From Symmachiella macrocystis (GTDB lineage: Bacteria; Planctomycetota; Planctomycetia; Planctomycetales; Planctomycetaceae): a stretch of 64,000 nt of DNA. The first letter of the stretch is position 1. Each line of letters opens with the position of its first letter. The stretch covers positions 4,003,490 to 4,067,489 of the forward strand of contig NZ_SJPP01000001.1 in assembly GCF_007860075.1 (NCBI RefSeq), given 5' to 3'. The position numbers and the translations under genes are program-made. Positions 55,235 to 64,000 of this stretch are shown piece after piece. Under the pieces are notes generated by a model, which had not been told where the DNA came from, made no database searches, and was given only the letters and a program-made list of their open reading frames with translations.

Positions 55235-56167
55235 TTAATCCTTTTTGCGTTTTCGCTTCTTGCCTTTTGCGCCTTTGACCCGCTCCCCTTTTTTAGCCAC
55301 GGTATTGCGCAAAATGCCGATCCCCTCGATTTCAACTTCGACGACGTCTCCCGATTTCATGCGGTCGGTTTTTCCGGGAGTCCCCGTGAAGATCAAGTCG
55401 CCCGGCAACAGCGTGACATGCTTGCTGATAAAACTGACCGTGCTGGGCACATCGTGCAATAATTGGCTAGTGCTTTCTTCCTGACGGACTTCGCCGTTGA
55501 GCCGCAAAGTCATTTTCAAATTGCTCGGATCCAACCCCTGCACGATGAACGGTCCGCAGGGACCAAATGTATCGGCTCCTTTACCTCGCCACCATTGTAC
55601 GTCTTTGGTCTCGGCATCGTTTTGCCAGGTGCGGGCACTGACGTCGTTGCCGCAGGTCAGGCCGAATACATAGTCCATCGCTTTTTCCACGGGAACGTTT
55701 TTAGCCCGTTTGCCGATAACAACGACCAACTCCGCTTCGTAATGCACATTTTCGTCACCCGGCGGAATGCGAATCACTCCGCCCTCGGGTAACAACGACG
55801 ACGGGCTTTTGAAAAACGGTTGAGGGATCTGGAATTTCTTGGGGACCTCCGCACCGGAGAGATGGCTTTTGTAATTGCCAGCCATGGCGAAGACGTGTCG
55901 CGCCGTTGTGGGAACTAAGATTTTGACGTCTTTCAGCGCGTGGGTGGTGTCGGTTTTTTCCCATTTGCGAAACAGGTTGCCCTTGATCTCCCGCACCTGG
56001 TCCCCTTCGACAATCGCAAAGGTGGTTTTGTCTCCCACCTTGATTCTCGCAAATTTTTTGTTGGCCGGTCCGTCCTCCGCGCGACTGAGTCCTTGAAATG
56101 CCAGACTGACTACGACAAACATCGTGGAGAGTTTACAGATCTGAAACATCGATGTGCGGCAGGGCAT
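55235..56167 (-). CDS. Exported fumarylacetoacetate-hydrolase (FAH) family protein
   Basis: AAAGGA precedes the ATG. The 310-residue protein starts with a signal peptide (MFVVVSLAFQGLSRA, cleaved near residue 30), unusual for this normally cytosolic family. The FAH fold is clear: metal ligands Glu144 and Glu146 (HYEAELVVVIGKR) and Asp175 (GNDVSAR), with KGADTFGPCGPFIV and LLPGDLIFTGTPGKTD. It would hydrolyse or decarboxylate a beta-diketo or oxo acid in the periplasm. The C-terminus is Lys-rich (KGKKRKRKKD). Confidence 0.87.
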   Translation of the reverse strand: MPCRTSMFQICKLSTMFVVVSLAFQGLSRAEDGPANKKFARIKVGDKTTFAIVEGDQVREIKGNLFRKWEKTDTTHALKDVKILVPTTARHVFAMAGNYKSHLSGAEVPKKFQIPQPFFKSPSSLLPEGGVIRIPPGDENVHYEAELVVVIGKRAKNVPVEKAMDYVFGLTCGNDVSARTWQNDAETKDVQWWRGKGADTFGPCGPFIVQGLDPSNLKMTLRLNGEVRQEESTSQLLHDVPSTVSFISKHVTLLPGDLIFTGTPGKTDRMKSGDVVEVEIEGIGILRNTVAKKGERVKGAKGKKRKRKKD

Positions 56168-56604
56168 GGTGATGGTTCCTTTGGACAGCAGGGTTTGGCT
56201 GTGGTTACGGTATGATTTTGTTAAAACCGATGGTACTCTTGCTCAATTGGCGAAGCAATGGCCAGTCACTACGGTTGCAGAGGCCCATCATGGTGAGGCA
56301 GTGGGACGCAATGGGCACGCGGATTGGAATGCAGTCGGTAGACTGGGGCGAAAGTCGGCAGGCTGTGGCGAATAAGACTTTCCCTTACCTCCCTTCCGGT
56401 CGGTTGGTTTTCGGTGGATTCTCTGCGACCGATTCGATATTCTAAATCTTCGCCGCCACGTTGCGGGCGAACATTTCTATCAGGAACACGGTCGCTTTTC
56501 CTTTCAATCAAATCAGCGGTAGTCGACGCTTGAAACGTGCGTCGTCGAAACGGGTTGTGCCGTTAAGCTTCGGCCACCTTGCAATAATCAAAAGAGAGAT
56601 GTCC
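56168..56604. other. Divergent spacer before fatty-acid oxidation genes
   Basis: This 437-bp spacer between the FAH gene (leftward) and the beta-oxidation genes (rightward) has no convincing gene or clear promoter. No palindromic operator was recognised in it. Confidence 0.4.
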
Positions 56605-58740
56605 ATGGCTAATGTTTTTGAACTGACTGAACTGGACGGCAAGATTGCCTTGCTGACATTTGACGCGCCGGGCAAAAAGGTCAACACGTTCGGGCAGCCT
56701 GTGTTGGCGGAATTGACCGAGATCGTCACTCAGCTCGAGGCCCGCGAAGATCTGCAAGGACTGCTCCTCAAAAGCGGCAAGCCGGGGCAATTCATTGCCG
56801 GCGCCGACCTCACCGAACTCGGCGCACTGATGCATGCCACACCGGAACAACTCGGCGAGAGCATGAAGGTCGGCCACGCGTTGTTCAGCCGCATTAGCAA
56901 GCTGCCGTTCCCGACCGTCGCGCTCATCGACGGCAATTGCATGGGAGGCGGCACGGAAATCACGTTGTCGATGGACTACCGCATCGCTGCCGATACGCCC
57001 AAGACAAAAATTGGCTTGCCGGAAGTCAATGTGGGAATCATTCCCGGTTGGGGCGGCACACAGCGGTTGCCGCGACTGATTGGATTGAATCCCGCGCTGG
57101 ATATGATTTGCTCCGGCAATCCGATCACTGGGAAAAAAGCGGCGGAGCTTGGTTTCGCGTTCGATGCGGTGCCGCCCGAACACCTGATCGACGAAGGCCG
57201 GCGTTTGATTGCTTACGCCCGTGAATCCGATGATTGGCGAAAGCGCCGCACGGAGCTAGCACTGCCGCTGGGACTCTCGGAGGATCAATTGCACTTTTCG
57301 CAAGCGACCGCCGAAGGCTACATCATGGGCAAGACCAAAGGCCAATACCCGGCGCCGATCGTAGCCATTCGGGCGATCATGAAAGGGGCCAACTTGCCGC
57401 TCGACGAAGCCTTAAAGGTCGAGCAAGAAGCGTCGTTGGAAGTGGTCGGCAGCGAAATTTCGACCAATCTGATTGCCATTTTCTTCATGAATACCCGATT
57501 GGCCCGCGATCCCGGTGTGGCCGACACCAGTATCGTTCCCCGCGACGTGAATCGAGTCGCCGTTTTCGGATCGGGCTTAATGGGAGCGGGAATTGCCACG
57601 TCCCACGCCCGCGTGGGCATTCGCTCACTGATGTTGGACGTCGACGACGACCGCATTGCCGATGGCATGAAACGAGCCCGCAAGGTTGTCGAAGGCCGCA
57701 TTAAAATCGGCCGTGCGACTTACGACGATCTGGCCAACATGTTGAGTTGCCTGGATACGTCGACCGACAAATCACACGTCGATGATTGCGATGTCGTGGT
57801 CGAAGCGATCACCGAACGCGAAGAAGTCAAAACGGCGTTGTACAAAGAACTCGCCGGCCTAATGCGCGACGATGCGATCCTGGCCAGTAACACGTCCACG
57901 ATTTCCATCACCCGCATGGGCAAATCGGCTCCGCACCCCGAACGATTCGTGGGCATGCACTTCTTCTTTCCCGTCGATCGCATGCAACTGGTCGAGGTCA
58001 TTCGTGGTGATGATACGAGCGATGAAACAATTGCCACTATCGTCGCCCTCTCGAAACGGATTAAGAAAACGCCGATTGTGGTCGGCGACTGCCCCGGATT
58101 TTTGGTCAACCGCGTGTTGCTTCCCTATATGAACGAAGCTTTGCAGTTGTTGCTCGAAGGGGCTTCGATGGACGCGATCGACAAAGCCGCACTGAGGTTC
58201 GGCATGCCGATGGGACCGATCGCTCTGCAGGACGTTGTTGGATTGGATACGTCCTATTACGCCGGCATGACGATGGTCAATGCCTACTCCGATCGCGCGA
58301 TCCTCACCCCGCTGCTCAAAGACTTGGTCGAAGCCGGGCGGATGGGTAAAAAGTCGGGCAGTGGATTTCGCAAGTACACCGGCAAAAAAGGCAAACCGGA
58401 ACCGGATGCCGAATTCACGCCGTTTCTGGAGAAAAATCGTGTCGACAATCGCGAGATCTCACAAGAAGAAATCACGCAACGGTTGTTCTTGCCCATGTTC
58501 CTGGAATCGACGCGGGTGTTGGAAGAAAACATCGTTCGCGAACCGGGCGACGTTGATATGGGCTTGATTCTGGGGATCGGTTTCCCCGCTTTCCGCGGCG
58601 GCATCTTGCGTTGGGCCGATTCCGTCGGAGCGGACCAAATCCTCAAAGACTTGGAACCGTATACGCAACTCGGCAAACGCTTTGAGCCAACCGACATGCT
58701 CAAGCAGCTAGCAAGCAGCGGCAAGAAGATCTACGAATAA
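56605..58740 (+). CDS. Multifunctional enoyl-CoA hydratase/3-hydroxyacyl-CoA dehydrogenase (FadB/FadJ type)
   Basis: The ATG at 56605 (GAGAG upstream) gives 711 residues. Residues 1-190 are enoyl-CoA hydratase with Glu118 (GGGTEI) and Glu140 (GLPEV) as catalytic acids. Near residue 318 the dehydrogenase Rossmann motif VFGSGLMGAGIA begins, followed by HFFFPVDRMQLVEVIRG with the catalytic His and CPGFLVNRVLLPYMNEA. It oxidises fatty acyl-CoA in two steps of the beta-oxidation cycle, alongside the thiolase 74 bp downstream. Whether it is FadB- or FadJ-like is not resolved. Confidence 0.94.
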   Translation: MANVFELTELDGKIALLTFDAPGKKVNTFGQPVLAELTEIVTQLEAREDLQGLLLKSGKPGQFIAGADLTELGALMHATPEQLGESMKVGHALFSRISKLPFPTVALIDGNCMGGGTEITLSMDYRIAADTPKTKIGLPEVNVGIIPGWGGTQRLPRLIGLNPALDMICSGNPITGKKAAELGFAFDAVPPEHLIDEGRRLIAYARESDDWRKRRTELALPLGLSEDQLHFSQATAEGYIMGKTKGQYPAPIVAIRAIMKGANLPLDEALKVEQEASLEVVGSEISTNLIAIFFMNTRLARDPGVADTSIVPRDVNRVAVFGSGLMGAGIATSHARVGIRSLMLDVDDDRIADGMKRARKVVEGRIKIGRATYDDLANMLSCLDTSTDKSHVDDCDVVVEAITEREEVKTALYKELAGLMRDDAILASNTSTISITRMGKSAPHPERFVGMHFFFPVDRMQLVEVIRGDDTSDETIATIVALSKRIKKTPIVVGDCPGFLVNRVLLPYMNEALQLLLEGASMDAIDKAALRFGMPMGPIALQDVVGLDTSYYAGMTMVNAYSDRAILTPLLKDLVEAGRMGKKSGSGFRKYTGKKGKPEPDAEFTPFLEKNRVDNREISQEEITQRLFLPMFLESTRVLEENIVREPGDVDMGLILGIGFPAFRGGILRWADSVGADQILKDLEPYTQLGKRFEPTDMLKQLASSGKKIYE

Positions 58741-58744
58741 TTTT

Positions 58745-58770
58745 GTAGTGCGTGTCGCGATGCACCCTAC
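58745..58770. repeat. Interspersed palindrome, copy 2 (degenerate)
   Basis: GTAGTGCGTGTCGCGATGCA followed by CCCTAC is an imperfect version of the GTGCGTCGCGACGCAC palindrome and is followed by TTTTACG. It lies between the hydratase and thiolase genes. Confidence 0.7.
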
Positions 58771-58813
58771 TTTTACGTGAAAAAACAGCGGAAAAAGAAT
58801 AAAGGACAAATTC

Positions 58814-59977
58814 ATGCAACAGGCAGTCGTCATCGATGCTGTGCGGACTCCCGTGGGACGGGCCTCTGCAGACCAAGGATATTATCGGGATGTCCGTGCC
58901 GAAGATCTGTCGGCAGACATCATCAAGGCCCTCGTTGAGCGGACCGGTATCGATCGCAATCTGATCGAGGATGTCAAATGGGGATGCGTACAACAACAGG
59001 GCGAACAAGCTTTCGATATCGGCCGCATTGCCGCACTGATGGCCGATTTGCCGATCGAAACCGGCGGCGTCACCATCAACCGCAACTGCGCTTCGAGTCT
59101 GCAAGCGATCAACGATTGTGCAATGAGCATTCGCAGTGAATGCGAAGACATTCAAATCGCCGGCGGCGTGGAACATATGGACCACGTTGGTATGAACGAC
59201 GGTTACAATCCCTGTCCGGGACTGTTTCGCAAATACACCGAAGCTATGATGAACATGGGCATGACCGCCGAATACATGGCTTCGAAGTATCGCATCTCGC
59301 GGGAAAAACAGGACGCCTATGCGTGCCGCAGTCATGAATTGGCGGCAAAGGCTACCGACAGCGGCCAGTTTGAAAGCGAGATCATTCCCACCTGGGGCCG
59401 CGACAGCGATGGACGCAAGGTGTTGCTCAACGGCGATCAATGCATTCGCCGAGAAACCAACCTCGAGGCACTCGCCGCCCTCCGCCCGGTCTTCAATCCC
59501 GCCGGCGGTTCGGTGACTGCGGGGAACAGCTCTCCCACCAACGTGGGCTCAGTGGCGATGCTGATTATGTCGGAACAAAAAGCTCAAGAATTGGGGCTGA
59601 AACCGATGGCCAAAATTCGTGCGATGGCCGTGGCGGGTGTCGATCCGGTCGAAATGGGAATCGGACCGGTTCCGGCAGTCCACAAGGTCCTGAAACGCGC
59701 GGGTTTGACGTTGGATGATATCGACGCCATCGAACTCAACGAAGCCTTTGCCGTGCAAGTGTTGTCCTGCTTGAAAATGCTGGGCATCGACGAAACCAAG
59801 GTCAATACCCGCGGCGGAGCCGTCGCCATCGGCCATCCGCTCGGTGCCAGCGGCGCCCGTATTGCCACCACGTTGCTGCACCGCATGCGTGACGAAGGTG
59901 CGAAATACGGAATCGCGACCATGTGTGTCGGGCAAGGGCAGGGGGTTGCAACGGTGTTTGAAGCGATGGACAACTAA
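58814..59977 (+). CDS. Acetyl-CoA acyltransferase (3-ketoacyl-CoA thiolase)
   Basis: This thiolase splits 3-ketoacyl-CoA to acetyl-CoA and a shortened acyl-CoA. Of 387 residues, catalytic Cys92 lies in NRNCASSLQA, His341 in AIGHPLGASGAR and Cys371 in TMCVGQGQG. The start VVIDAVRTPVGR and length are normal. It is in one transcription unit with the hydratase/dehydrogenase, typical of fadBA or fadJI. No fatty-acid regulator gene is next to it. Confidence 0.95.
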   Translation: MQQAVVIDAVRTPVGRASADQGYYRDVRAEDLSADIIKALVERTGIDRNLIEDVKWGCVQQQGEQAFDIGRIAALMADLPIETGGVTINRNCASSLQAINDCAMSIRSECEDIQIAGGVEHMDHVGMNDGYNPCPGLFRKYTEAMMNMGMTAEYMASKYRISREKQDAYACRSHELAAKATDSGQFESEIIPTWGRDSDGRKVLLNGDQCIRRETNLEALAALRPVFNPAGGSVTAGNSSPTNVGSVAMLIMSEQKAQELGLKPMAKIRAMAVAGVDPVEMGIGPVPAVHKVLKRAGLTLDDIDAIELNEAFAVQVLSCLKMLGIDETKVNTRGGAVAIGHPLGASGARIATTLLHRMRDEGAKYGIATMCVGQGQGVATVFEAMDN

Positions 59978-60031
59978 TCGGCAGCGTGTGAGGCCGGTTT
60001 GCCGGTCGAAGTCTGTTGTACGACTTAACAA

Positions 60032-60049
60032 GGTGCGTCGCGACGCACC
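60032..60049 (+). repeat. Interspersed palindrome, copy 3, terminator-like
   Basis: GGTGCGTCGCGACGCACC is a perfect 18-bp palindrome followed by CTACTTTTTGA. The hairpin with a T-run after the thiolase stop (55 bp on) would work as an intrinsic terminator, although the core is also found at 27857 and 58745. Confidence 0.75.
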
Positions 60050-60096
60050 CTACTTTTTGATCGTGTTTTATTTGCTATCCCAGATGGAGTGGCATT

Positions 60097-61791
60097 GTGA
60101 GCGAATACAATTTGGGGGCACTACACCGCCGTGTTGCTGAACGTTTGGGACCGCGCACGGCGCTACGATATAAAGAGTATGGTCGGTATCGCGACTATTC
60201 CTACGCCGACTACCGCAGCGACGCCGATGCGTTTGCCGCCCACTTGATTAGTCTGGGCATTCAAGCAGGCGATCATATTGGACTGCTCTCCGAGAATCGT
60301 TACGAATGGTTGGTCACCGATATCGGCATTCTCTCTGCCGGTGCCGCCGATGTGCCCATGCATGCGCCGTTGTCGCCTAAACAAATTGAATACCAATTGA
60401 GCCACAGCGAAGCGCGGGGCGTGATTGTCAGCAATCAACTCCAAGCCGATAAAGTCCTGGAAGTCGCCGGCGATCTGCCCAACCTGGAATTCTTAATCTC
60501 CTTTGATCCGCTAGAGCCGCAAACCAAATTGCAGTACTGGACTTGGGATGGCTTTCTGCAAGCAGGTCGAAACCTCGGTGCGGACGGGCAGTACCGCGTG
60601 CTCAGCCGCGAAGGGATGGTCGGTTCCGACAGCTTGGCGACGATCATCTATACCAGCGGCACAACCGGCAATCCCAAAGGGGTGATGCTGACCCACGGCA
60701 ACCTGCAGTCCAATTCCGAAGCAATGCTCGAATCAGGGGCCTCACAAGCGGGGGACCTCTCGCTCAGTTGGCTGCCGTACAGCCATATTTATGCGCGGAC
60801 GGTCGATCACTATCAGGCGATTCTAGCTCAGATGACGGTCTGCATTGCCGAGTCGGTCGAGACGTTGGTCCTTAATCTCGCAGAAACGCAACCGAGCTGG
60901 ATGGCCTCAGTGCCACGGTTTTACGAAAAGCTGTGGGCCATGGTTGGTCACCTCGACGCGGAAGTACGCAGCCAACAATTGCAAAAAATCTTCGGCCCCC
61001 GGTTACGACAGCTCTCCTCTGGCGGCGCGCCGCTTCCTAAGCATATTGCTGAGGGATTCATCGCTGCGGGTATTTCGCTGATGGATGGTTACGGTTTGAC
61101 CGAATCATCACCGGTGATTACTTTCAACCGATTGGATGACAATAAAACCGGCACCGTTGGCAAGGCAATCCCCGGCGTGGAAATCAAAATCGGCGACGAA
61201 GGCGAAATTCTCACCCGTGGCCCGCACGTGATGAAGGGGTACTGGAAAAACCCAGACGCCACCGCCGAAACCATTGTCGAGGGTTGGTTGCATACCGGCG
61301 ATGTGGGCGAAATCGACGACGACGGTTTTCTCACAATCACTGACCGCAAGAAGGACCTGATCATCACCTCCGGCGGCAAAAACATTTCGCCCACGGAATT
61401 GGAAACGCTGTTGGTCAGCGACGTGTTTATCGACCAAGCTGTGACGTATGGCGACGGGCGGCAATTTGTGTCAGCGTTATTGGTTCCCAATTTCCCGCAA
61501 CTCGAAGCCAAAGCGGCCGAATTGGGAGCCTCGTTAACCGCCGATGGCGATTTTCTTTGCGAGGACGCGCTCGTCGCGTTCTACGAGGAACGTGTTGCCC
61601 GCGTCATGGAGGCGGTCAGCCAACCGGAACGGGTCAAACGCATTTTAGTACTCGCCCGGCCGTTTCAACTGGAAGAGAATGAACTGACCGCCACGCTGAA
61701 GGTCCGCCGGCGATTCATCATAGACAAGTACCGTGACCAACTCGATGCGTTGTACACCGCGGCCGTTACAAACGCCGATCAGGGTGACTGA
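60097..61791 (+). CDS. AMP-dependent long-chain acyl-CoA synthetase
   Basis: The GTG at 60097 with GGAG upstream gives 564 residues. It activates fatty acids to acyl-CoA via acyl-AMP. The P-loop-like motif is TIIYTSGTTGNPKG (183-196), then SWLPYSHIYARTVDHY, DGYGLTESSPVITF, HTGDVGEIDDDGFLTITDRKKDLIITSGGKN and an ELTATLKVRRR C-terminus, as in FadD-like/AMP-binding family. With thiolase and hydratase/dehydrogenase upstream it completes a beta-oxidation set; acyl-CoA dehydrogenase is not in the window. The stop lies inside an 8-bp hairpin. Confidence 0.93.
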   Translation: MSEYNLGALHRRVAERLGPRTALRYKEYGRYRDYSYADYRSDADAFAAHLISLGIQAGDHIGLLSENRYEWLVTDIGILSAGAADVPMHAPLSPKQIEYQLSHSEARGVIVSNQLQADKVLEVAGDLPNLEFLISFDPLEPQTKLQYWTWDGFLQAGRNLGADGQYRVLSREGMVGSDSLATIIYTSGTTGNPKGVMLTHGNLQSNSEAMLESGASQAGDLSLSWLPYSHIYARTVDHYQAILAQMTVCIAESVETLVLNLAETQPSWMASVPRFYEKLWAMVGHLDAEVRSQQLQKIFGPRLRQLSSGGAPLPKHIAEGFIAAGISLMDGYGLTESSPVITFNRLDDNKTGTVGKAIPGVEIKIGDEGEILTRGPHVMKGYWKNPDATAETIVEGWLHTGDVGEIDDDGFLTITDRKKDLIITSGGKNISPTELETLLVSDVFIDQAVTYGDGRQFVSALLVPNFPQLEAKAAELGASLTADGDFLCEDALVAFYEERVARVMEAVSQPERVKRILVLARPFQLEENELTATLKVRRRFIIDKYRDQLDALYTAAVTNADQGD

Positions 61792-61796
61792 TCGGC
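61774..61796. terminator. Short hairpin holding the acyl-CoA ligase stop codon
   Basis: GCCGATCA (61774-61781) and TGATCGGC (61789-61796) pair perfectly around a 7-nt loop. The TGA stop (61789-61791) is the start of the right arm. It sits between convergent genes 19 bp apart and lacks a T-run. Confidence 0.45.
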
Positions 61797-61810
61797 CAGT
61801 CTCTGGGGTG

Positions 61811-62632
61811 TCATTGACCATCGCGACGATGCGCGAGTGCCGGTAAATGGCGGCGGATGTCTTGCAATCGCTGAAAATCAAGCTCGGCCAGCGCGAACGA
61901 CTCGCCATCGGCCGCCGTTGCTAAGACCGTTCCCCAGGGATCGACGATCATCGAGCGCCCATAAGACTGCAGCGTCGGCGTATGTCGGCCATGTTGATTG
62001 GGGGCAATGACAAAGGCTTGGTTTTCAATGGCGCGTGCGCGGAGCAATACCTCCCAGTGGTCGCAACCAGTTCCAAATGCAAATGCCGCCGGAACGGCGA
62101 TCACGTCCGCCCGCCGATCGGCCAACGCGCGGAACAGTTCCGGAAAGCGGAGGTCGTAACAAATCGATTGTCCCAGCGTGAAGTCCGGCAATTGTGTACC
62201 GACAATCTCTTCGCCCGGCATGACGAACTCCGATTCGCGGACAGTCACCCTGTCCGGAACGTCGACGTCGAATAAATGCCGTTTGCGATAGCAAGCCAAC
62301 TGTCGGCCGTCGGGGCCGAACAGCAGACTGGTGTTGTAGATTTTCCCGGCAACCTCGGATTGCTCCGCGATGCTGCCGGCTAGCAGCGTAATGCCCAAGT
62401 TCGCCGCCAATTCGCTCATCCGCCGACTCGTCGGCCCGGTGATCGGTTCCGCCTCAGCGACGACGGCTTCCCAGCGACCGATGCAATTGAATAATTCCGG
62501 CAGTGCTACAAACGAAGCGCCGCGCTGTGCCGCTGCGGTGACAAGCCGCGCCGCTGTATCGACGTTTCGTGACTTCTCTTCAGTAGACTGCAGTTGCACA
62601 ACAGCGGCAAGGATTTTAGTCATAAGAGGCAT
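61811..62632 (-). CDS. Carbon-nitrogen hydrolase (nitrilase superfamily)
   Basis: The 273-residue protein has the Glu46-Lys117-Cys158 triad in LPELFN, YRKRHLFDVD and SICYDLRFPELF, and the supporting GCDHWEVLLRARAIENQAFVIAPNQ block. The HLFDVDVP phrase and the ICYDLRFPE loop match the Nit1/Nit2-like branch, which deaminates glutathione or omega-amides (deaminated glutathione amidase, omega-amidase). ATG 62623 is an alternative start. It is convergent with the acyl-CoA ligase gene. A repair-enzyme role is likely. Confidence 0.9.
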   Translation of the reverse strand: MPLMTKILAAVVQLQSTEEKSRNVDTAARLVTAAAQRGASFVALPELFNCIGRWEAVVAEAEPITGPTSRRMSELAANLGITLLAGSIAEQSEVAGKIYNTSLLFGPDGRQLACYRKRHLFDVDVPDRVTVRESEFVMPGEEIVGTQLPDFTLGQSICYDLRFPELFRALADRRADVIAVPAAFAFGTGCDHWEVLLRARAIENQAFVIAPNQHGRHTPTLQSYGRSMIVDPWGTVLATAADGESFALAELDFQRLQDIRRHLPALAHRRDGQ

Positions 62633-62883
62633 TGCTCAGTCTGAAAGATAGAACGTTCCGCGTTTCGGCCGAGATTGTAGCACTTCGTCGGTGATCACCG
62701 TAGAATGATCGATTGTGATCGCATCGTCCAGACCGAGCAGCGATTCGATGACAGCACAGAGGAAACAGTGATCAAATCCAGTGAACCTACCGTTACCAAA
62801 GATCTCCCCAACCGACCGCTTGCGGTCGTGCGCGACGTGCCATGTAGGCTCTCGAAATAATACACAAATAAAGCGAATAGAAA

Positions 62884-64000
62884 ATGACTGAAAAACAGTG
62901 GGTATTAACTGACGTCGCCGGTGGAATTTGGTTGGATGATTTTGACTTAGACCCCCAGGACGGACCATCTTTAGCCGGGGCGACGAATTGGTCGGTACAG
63001 AAACGAACCTTGCAGGGCGGGGTTTCGGCCGGGGTGGATGTGGTGGAGGTCGATAACGGACGTTTGACGATGTCGATTTTGCCGACCCGCGGCATGGGAC
63101 TCTGGAAAGGAGAGTGTGACGGACTGGCGTTGGGATGGAATTCTCCCGTCCCCCAACCGGTCAATCCGGCGTTCGTCAATCAATCCGACCGCAGTGGACT
63201 TGGGTGGTTGAGTGGATTCAACGAACTGCTGTGCCGCTGCGGGTTGTCGTCCAACGGCGCGCCCGGGACGGACGTGATTAAAAACAACGAGGGGAACCCC
63301 ACCGAAACGGAATTGACGCTGCACGGCAAAATCGCCAATACGCCCGCGCACCATGTCGCCGTTTCGATCTCCGATACGGATGCAGGCATGATTTCCGTAA
63401 CGGGCACGGTCGACGAAACGATGATGTTCGGCCCCAGTTTGCAGTTGGTCTCCACATTTTCGACGACCGCCGGCAGCAATTCGTTTTCGATCATCGACGA
63501 GGTGCGGAACCTGCAAGGGACGCCGGCGGAGTTGGAATTGCTGTACCACACGAATTTCGGGAAACCGTTGCTGGAAGAAGGAGCCCAATTGGTGGCTCCA
63601 ATTCTGGAAATGGCCCCCCGCGACGCCCACGCCGCCGCCGACATCGACAGCTACGACGTTTATTTGGGACCGACGGCTGGCTACGTGGAGCAATGCTATT
63701 TCTTCGAACTGGCCGCTGACGAAGCGGGGCAAACGCGCGTCTTACTGCGCAACCGGGCCGGGGATTGCGGACTGAGTATGCGTTATGCGAAAAGTCAACT
63801 TCCCTGGCTGACACAATGGAAATGCACACAACTCGATGCAGACGGGTATGTTACGGGGATTGAGCCGGGAACCGATTTCCCCAATCTCAAAACCTTTGAG
63901 CGCGAGCAAGGACGGGTGGTCGTCTTGCCCCCGGGGGGAAGCTACCAAGTTCGCATCGATTTTGAGATACACGGAACCGCCGAAGCAGTCGCCGCGACGG
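62884..64000 (+). CDS. DUF4432 / aldose 1-epimerase-like protein (partial, 3' end outside window)
   Basis: From the ATG at 62884 the frame is open to the window edge (372 codons, no stop). The text contains LPTRGMGLWKG, near residue 61, and DRSGLGWLSGFNELLCRCGLSSNG, ELTLHGKIANTPAHHV and LLYHTNFGKPLLEEG, with the family's Arg, His and Glu placement. DUF4432 members have the galactose mutarotase-like beta-sandwich; their reactions are mostly unknown, probably sugar epimerisation or binding. No good ribosome-binding site is seen upstream (AATAGAAA only). Confidence 0.82.
   Translation, partial: MTEKQWVLTDVAGGIWLDDFDLDPQDGPSLAGATNWSVQKRTLQGGVSAGVDVVEVDNGRLTMSILPTRGMGLWKGECDGLALGWNSPVPQPVNPAFVNQSDRSGLGWLSGFNELLCRCGLSSNGAPGTDVIKNNEGNPTETELTLHGKIANTPAHHVAVSISDTDAGMISVTGTVDETMMFGPSLQLVSTFSTTAGSNSFSIIDEVRNLQGTPAELELLYHTNFGKPLLEEGAQLVAPILEMAPRDAHAAADIDSYDVYLGPTAGYVEQCYFFELAADEAGQTRVLLRNRAGDCGLSMRYAKSQLPWLTQWKCTQLDADGYVTGIEPGTDFPNLKTFEREQGRVVVLPPGGSYQVRIDFEIHGTAEAVAAT

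Overview
The window looks like chromosomal DNA of a planctomycete (Planctomycetota, probably order Planctomycetales). This is inferred from gene content and style, not from a database search. The content includes outer-membrane/lipid A genes (ompH-like, lpxC, lpxA), a TatC with a greatly enlarged first periplasmic loop, zinc-ribbon membrane proteins, an SGNH hydrolase with TPR repeats, secreted sialidase-like and ceramidase-like enzymes, a PhyH dioxygenase, and Pro/Ala/Glu-rich envelope proteins. Genes are moderately spaced, with many short operons on both strands. I see no prophage, insertion sequence, integrase, CRISPR array or rRNA. One tRNA gene is present.

Layout: 1-288 is the start of a membrane acyltransferase-like gene cut by the window edge. 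705-2813 is the SGNH/TPR protein and 2989-3663 a TetR regulator. 4493-8349 is an envelope cluster: ompH-like chaperone, lpxC, lpxA, and an oxidoreductase that overlaps lpxA and may be GnnA-like. 8377-11341 holds bcp-type peroxiredoxin, a dksA-like gene coupled to lspA behind a good promoter, and tatC. 11662-18862 holds a zinc-ribbon membrane protein, sialidase-like and ceramidase-like secreted enzymes, an RluA-type pseudouridine synthase, and two proteins of unknown function. 19467-29453 is mostly housekeeping: a cysteine-cluster protein, hisS, a methyltransferase, lysS, a LolC/LolD-like exporter, ilvE, ubiE/menG and ubiX. 29514-32186 is topA.

32561-41121 is the most intriguing block. It runs from a SurA/PpiD-like membrane protein with a long acidic disordered segment, to a GldA-type ATPase, a fused GldF-GldG-type permease/auxiliary protein, and a DUF4340-type protein, all on the + strand. 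41165-48300 on the - strand is a carbohydrate unit: MGH1/GH63-like glucosidase, GlgX-type debranching enzyme, GMC oxidoreductase and SDR dehydrogenase. tRNA-Arg(CCG) follows at 48908-48981, then an Nramp-related transporter lacking the canonical metal motifs, cysC, a small SGNH esterase, and a - strand operon of sodium:solute symporter, PhyH dioxygenase and a winged-helix protein. A secreted FAH-family protein precedes a fatty-acid unit at 56605-61791 (multifunctional hydratase/dehydrogenase, thiolase, acyl-CoA ligase). The window ends with a nitrilase-family hydrolase and a truncated aldose-epimerase-like DUF4432 gene.

No single locus is clearly a new defence or mobile system. The best candidates for under-described biology are the Gld-type ABC operon, the lipid A block with its possible 3-amino-sugar branch, the glucosidase/oxidoreductase unit, the divergent Nramp-like carrier, and a palindromic repeat (core GTGCGTCGCGACGCAC) found in three intergenic gaps.
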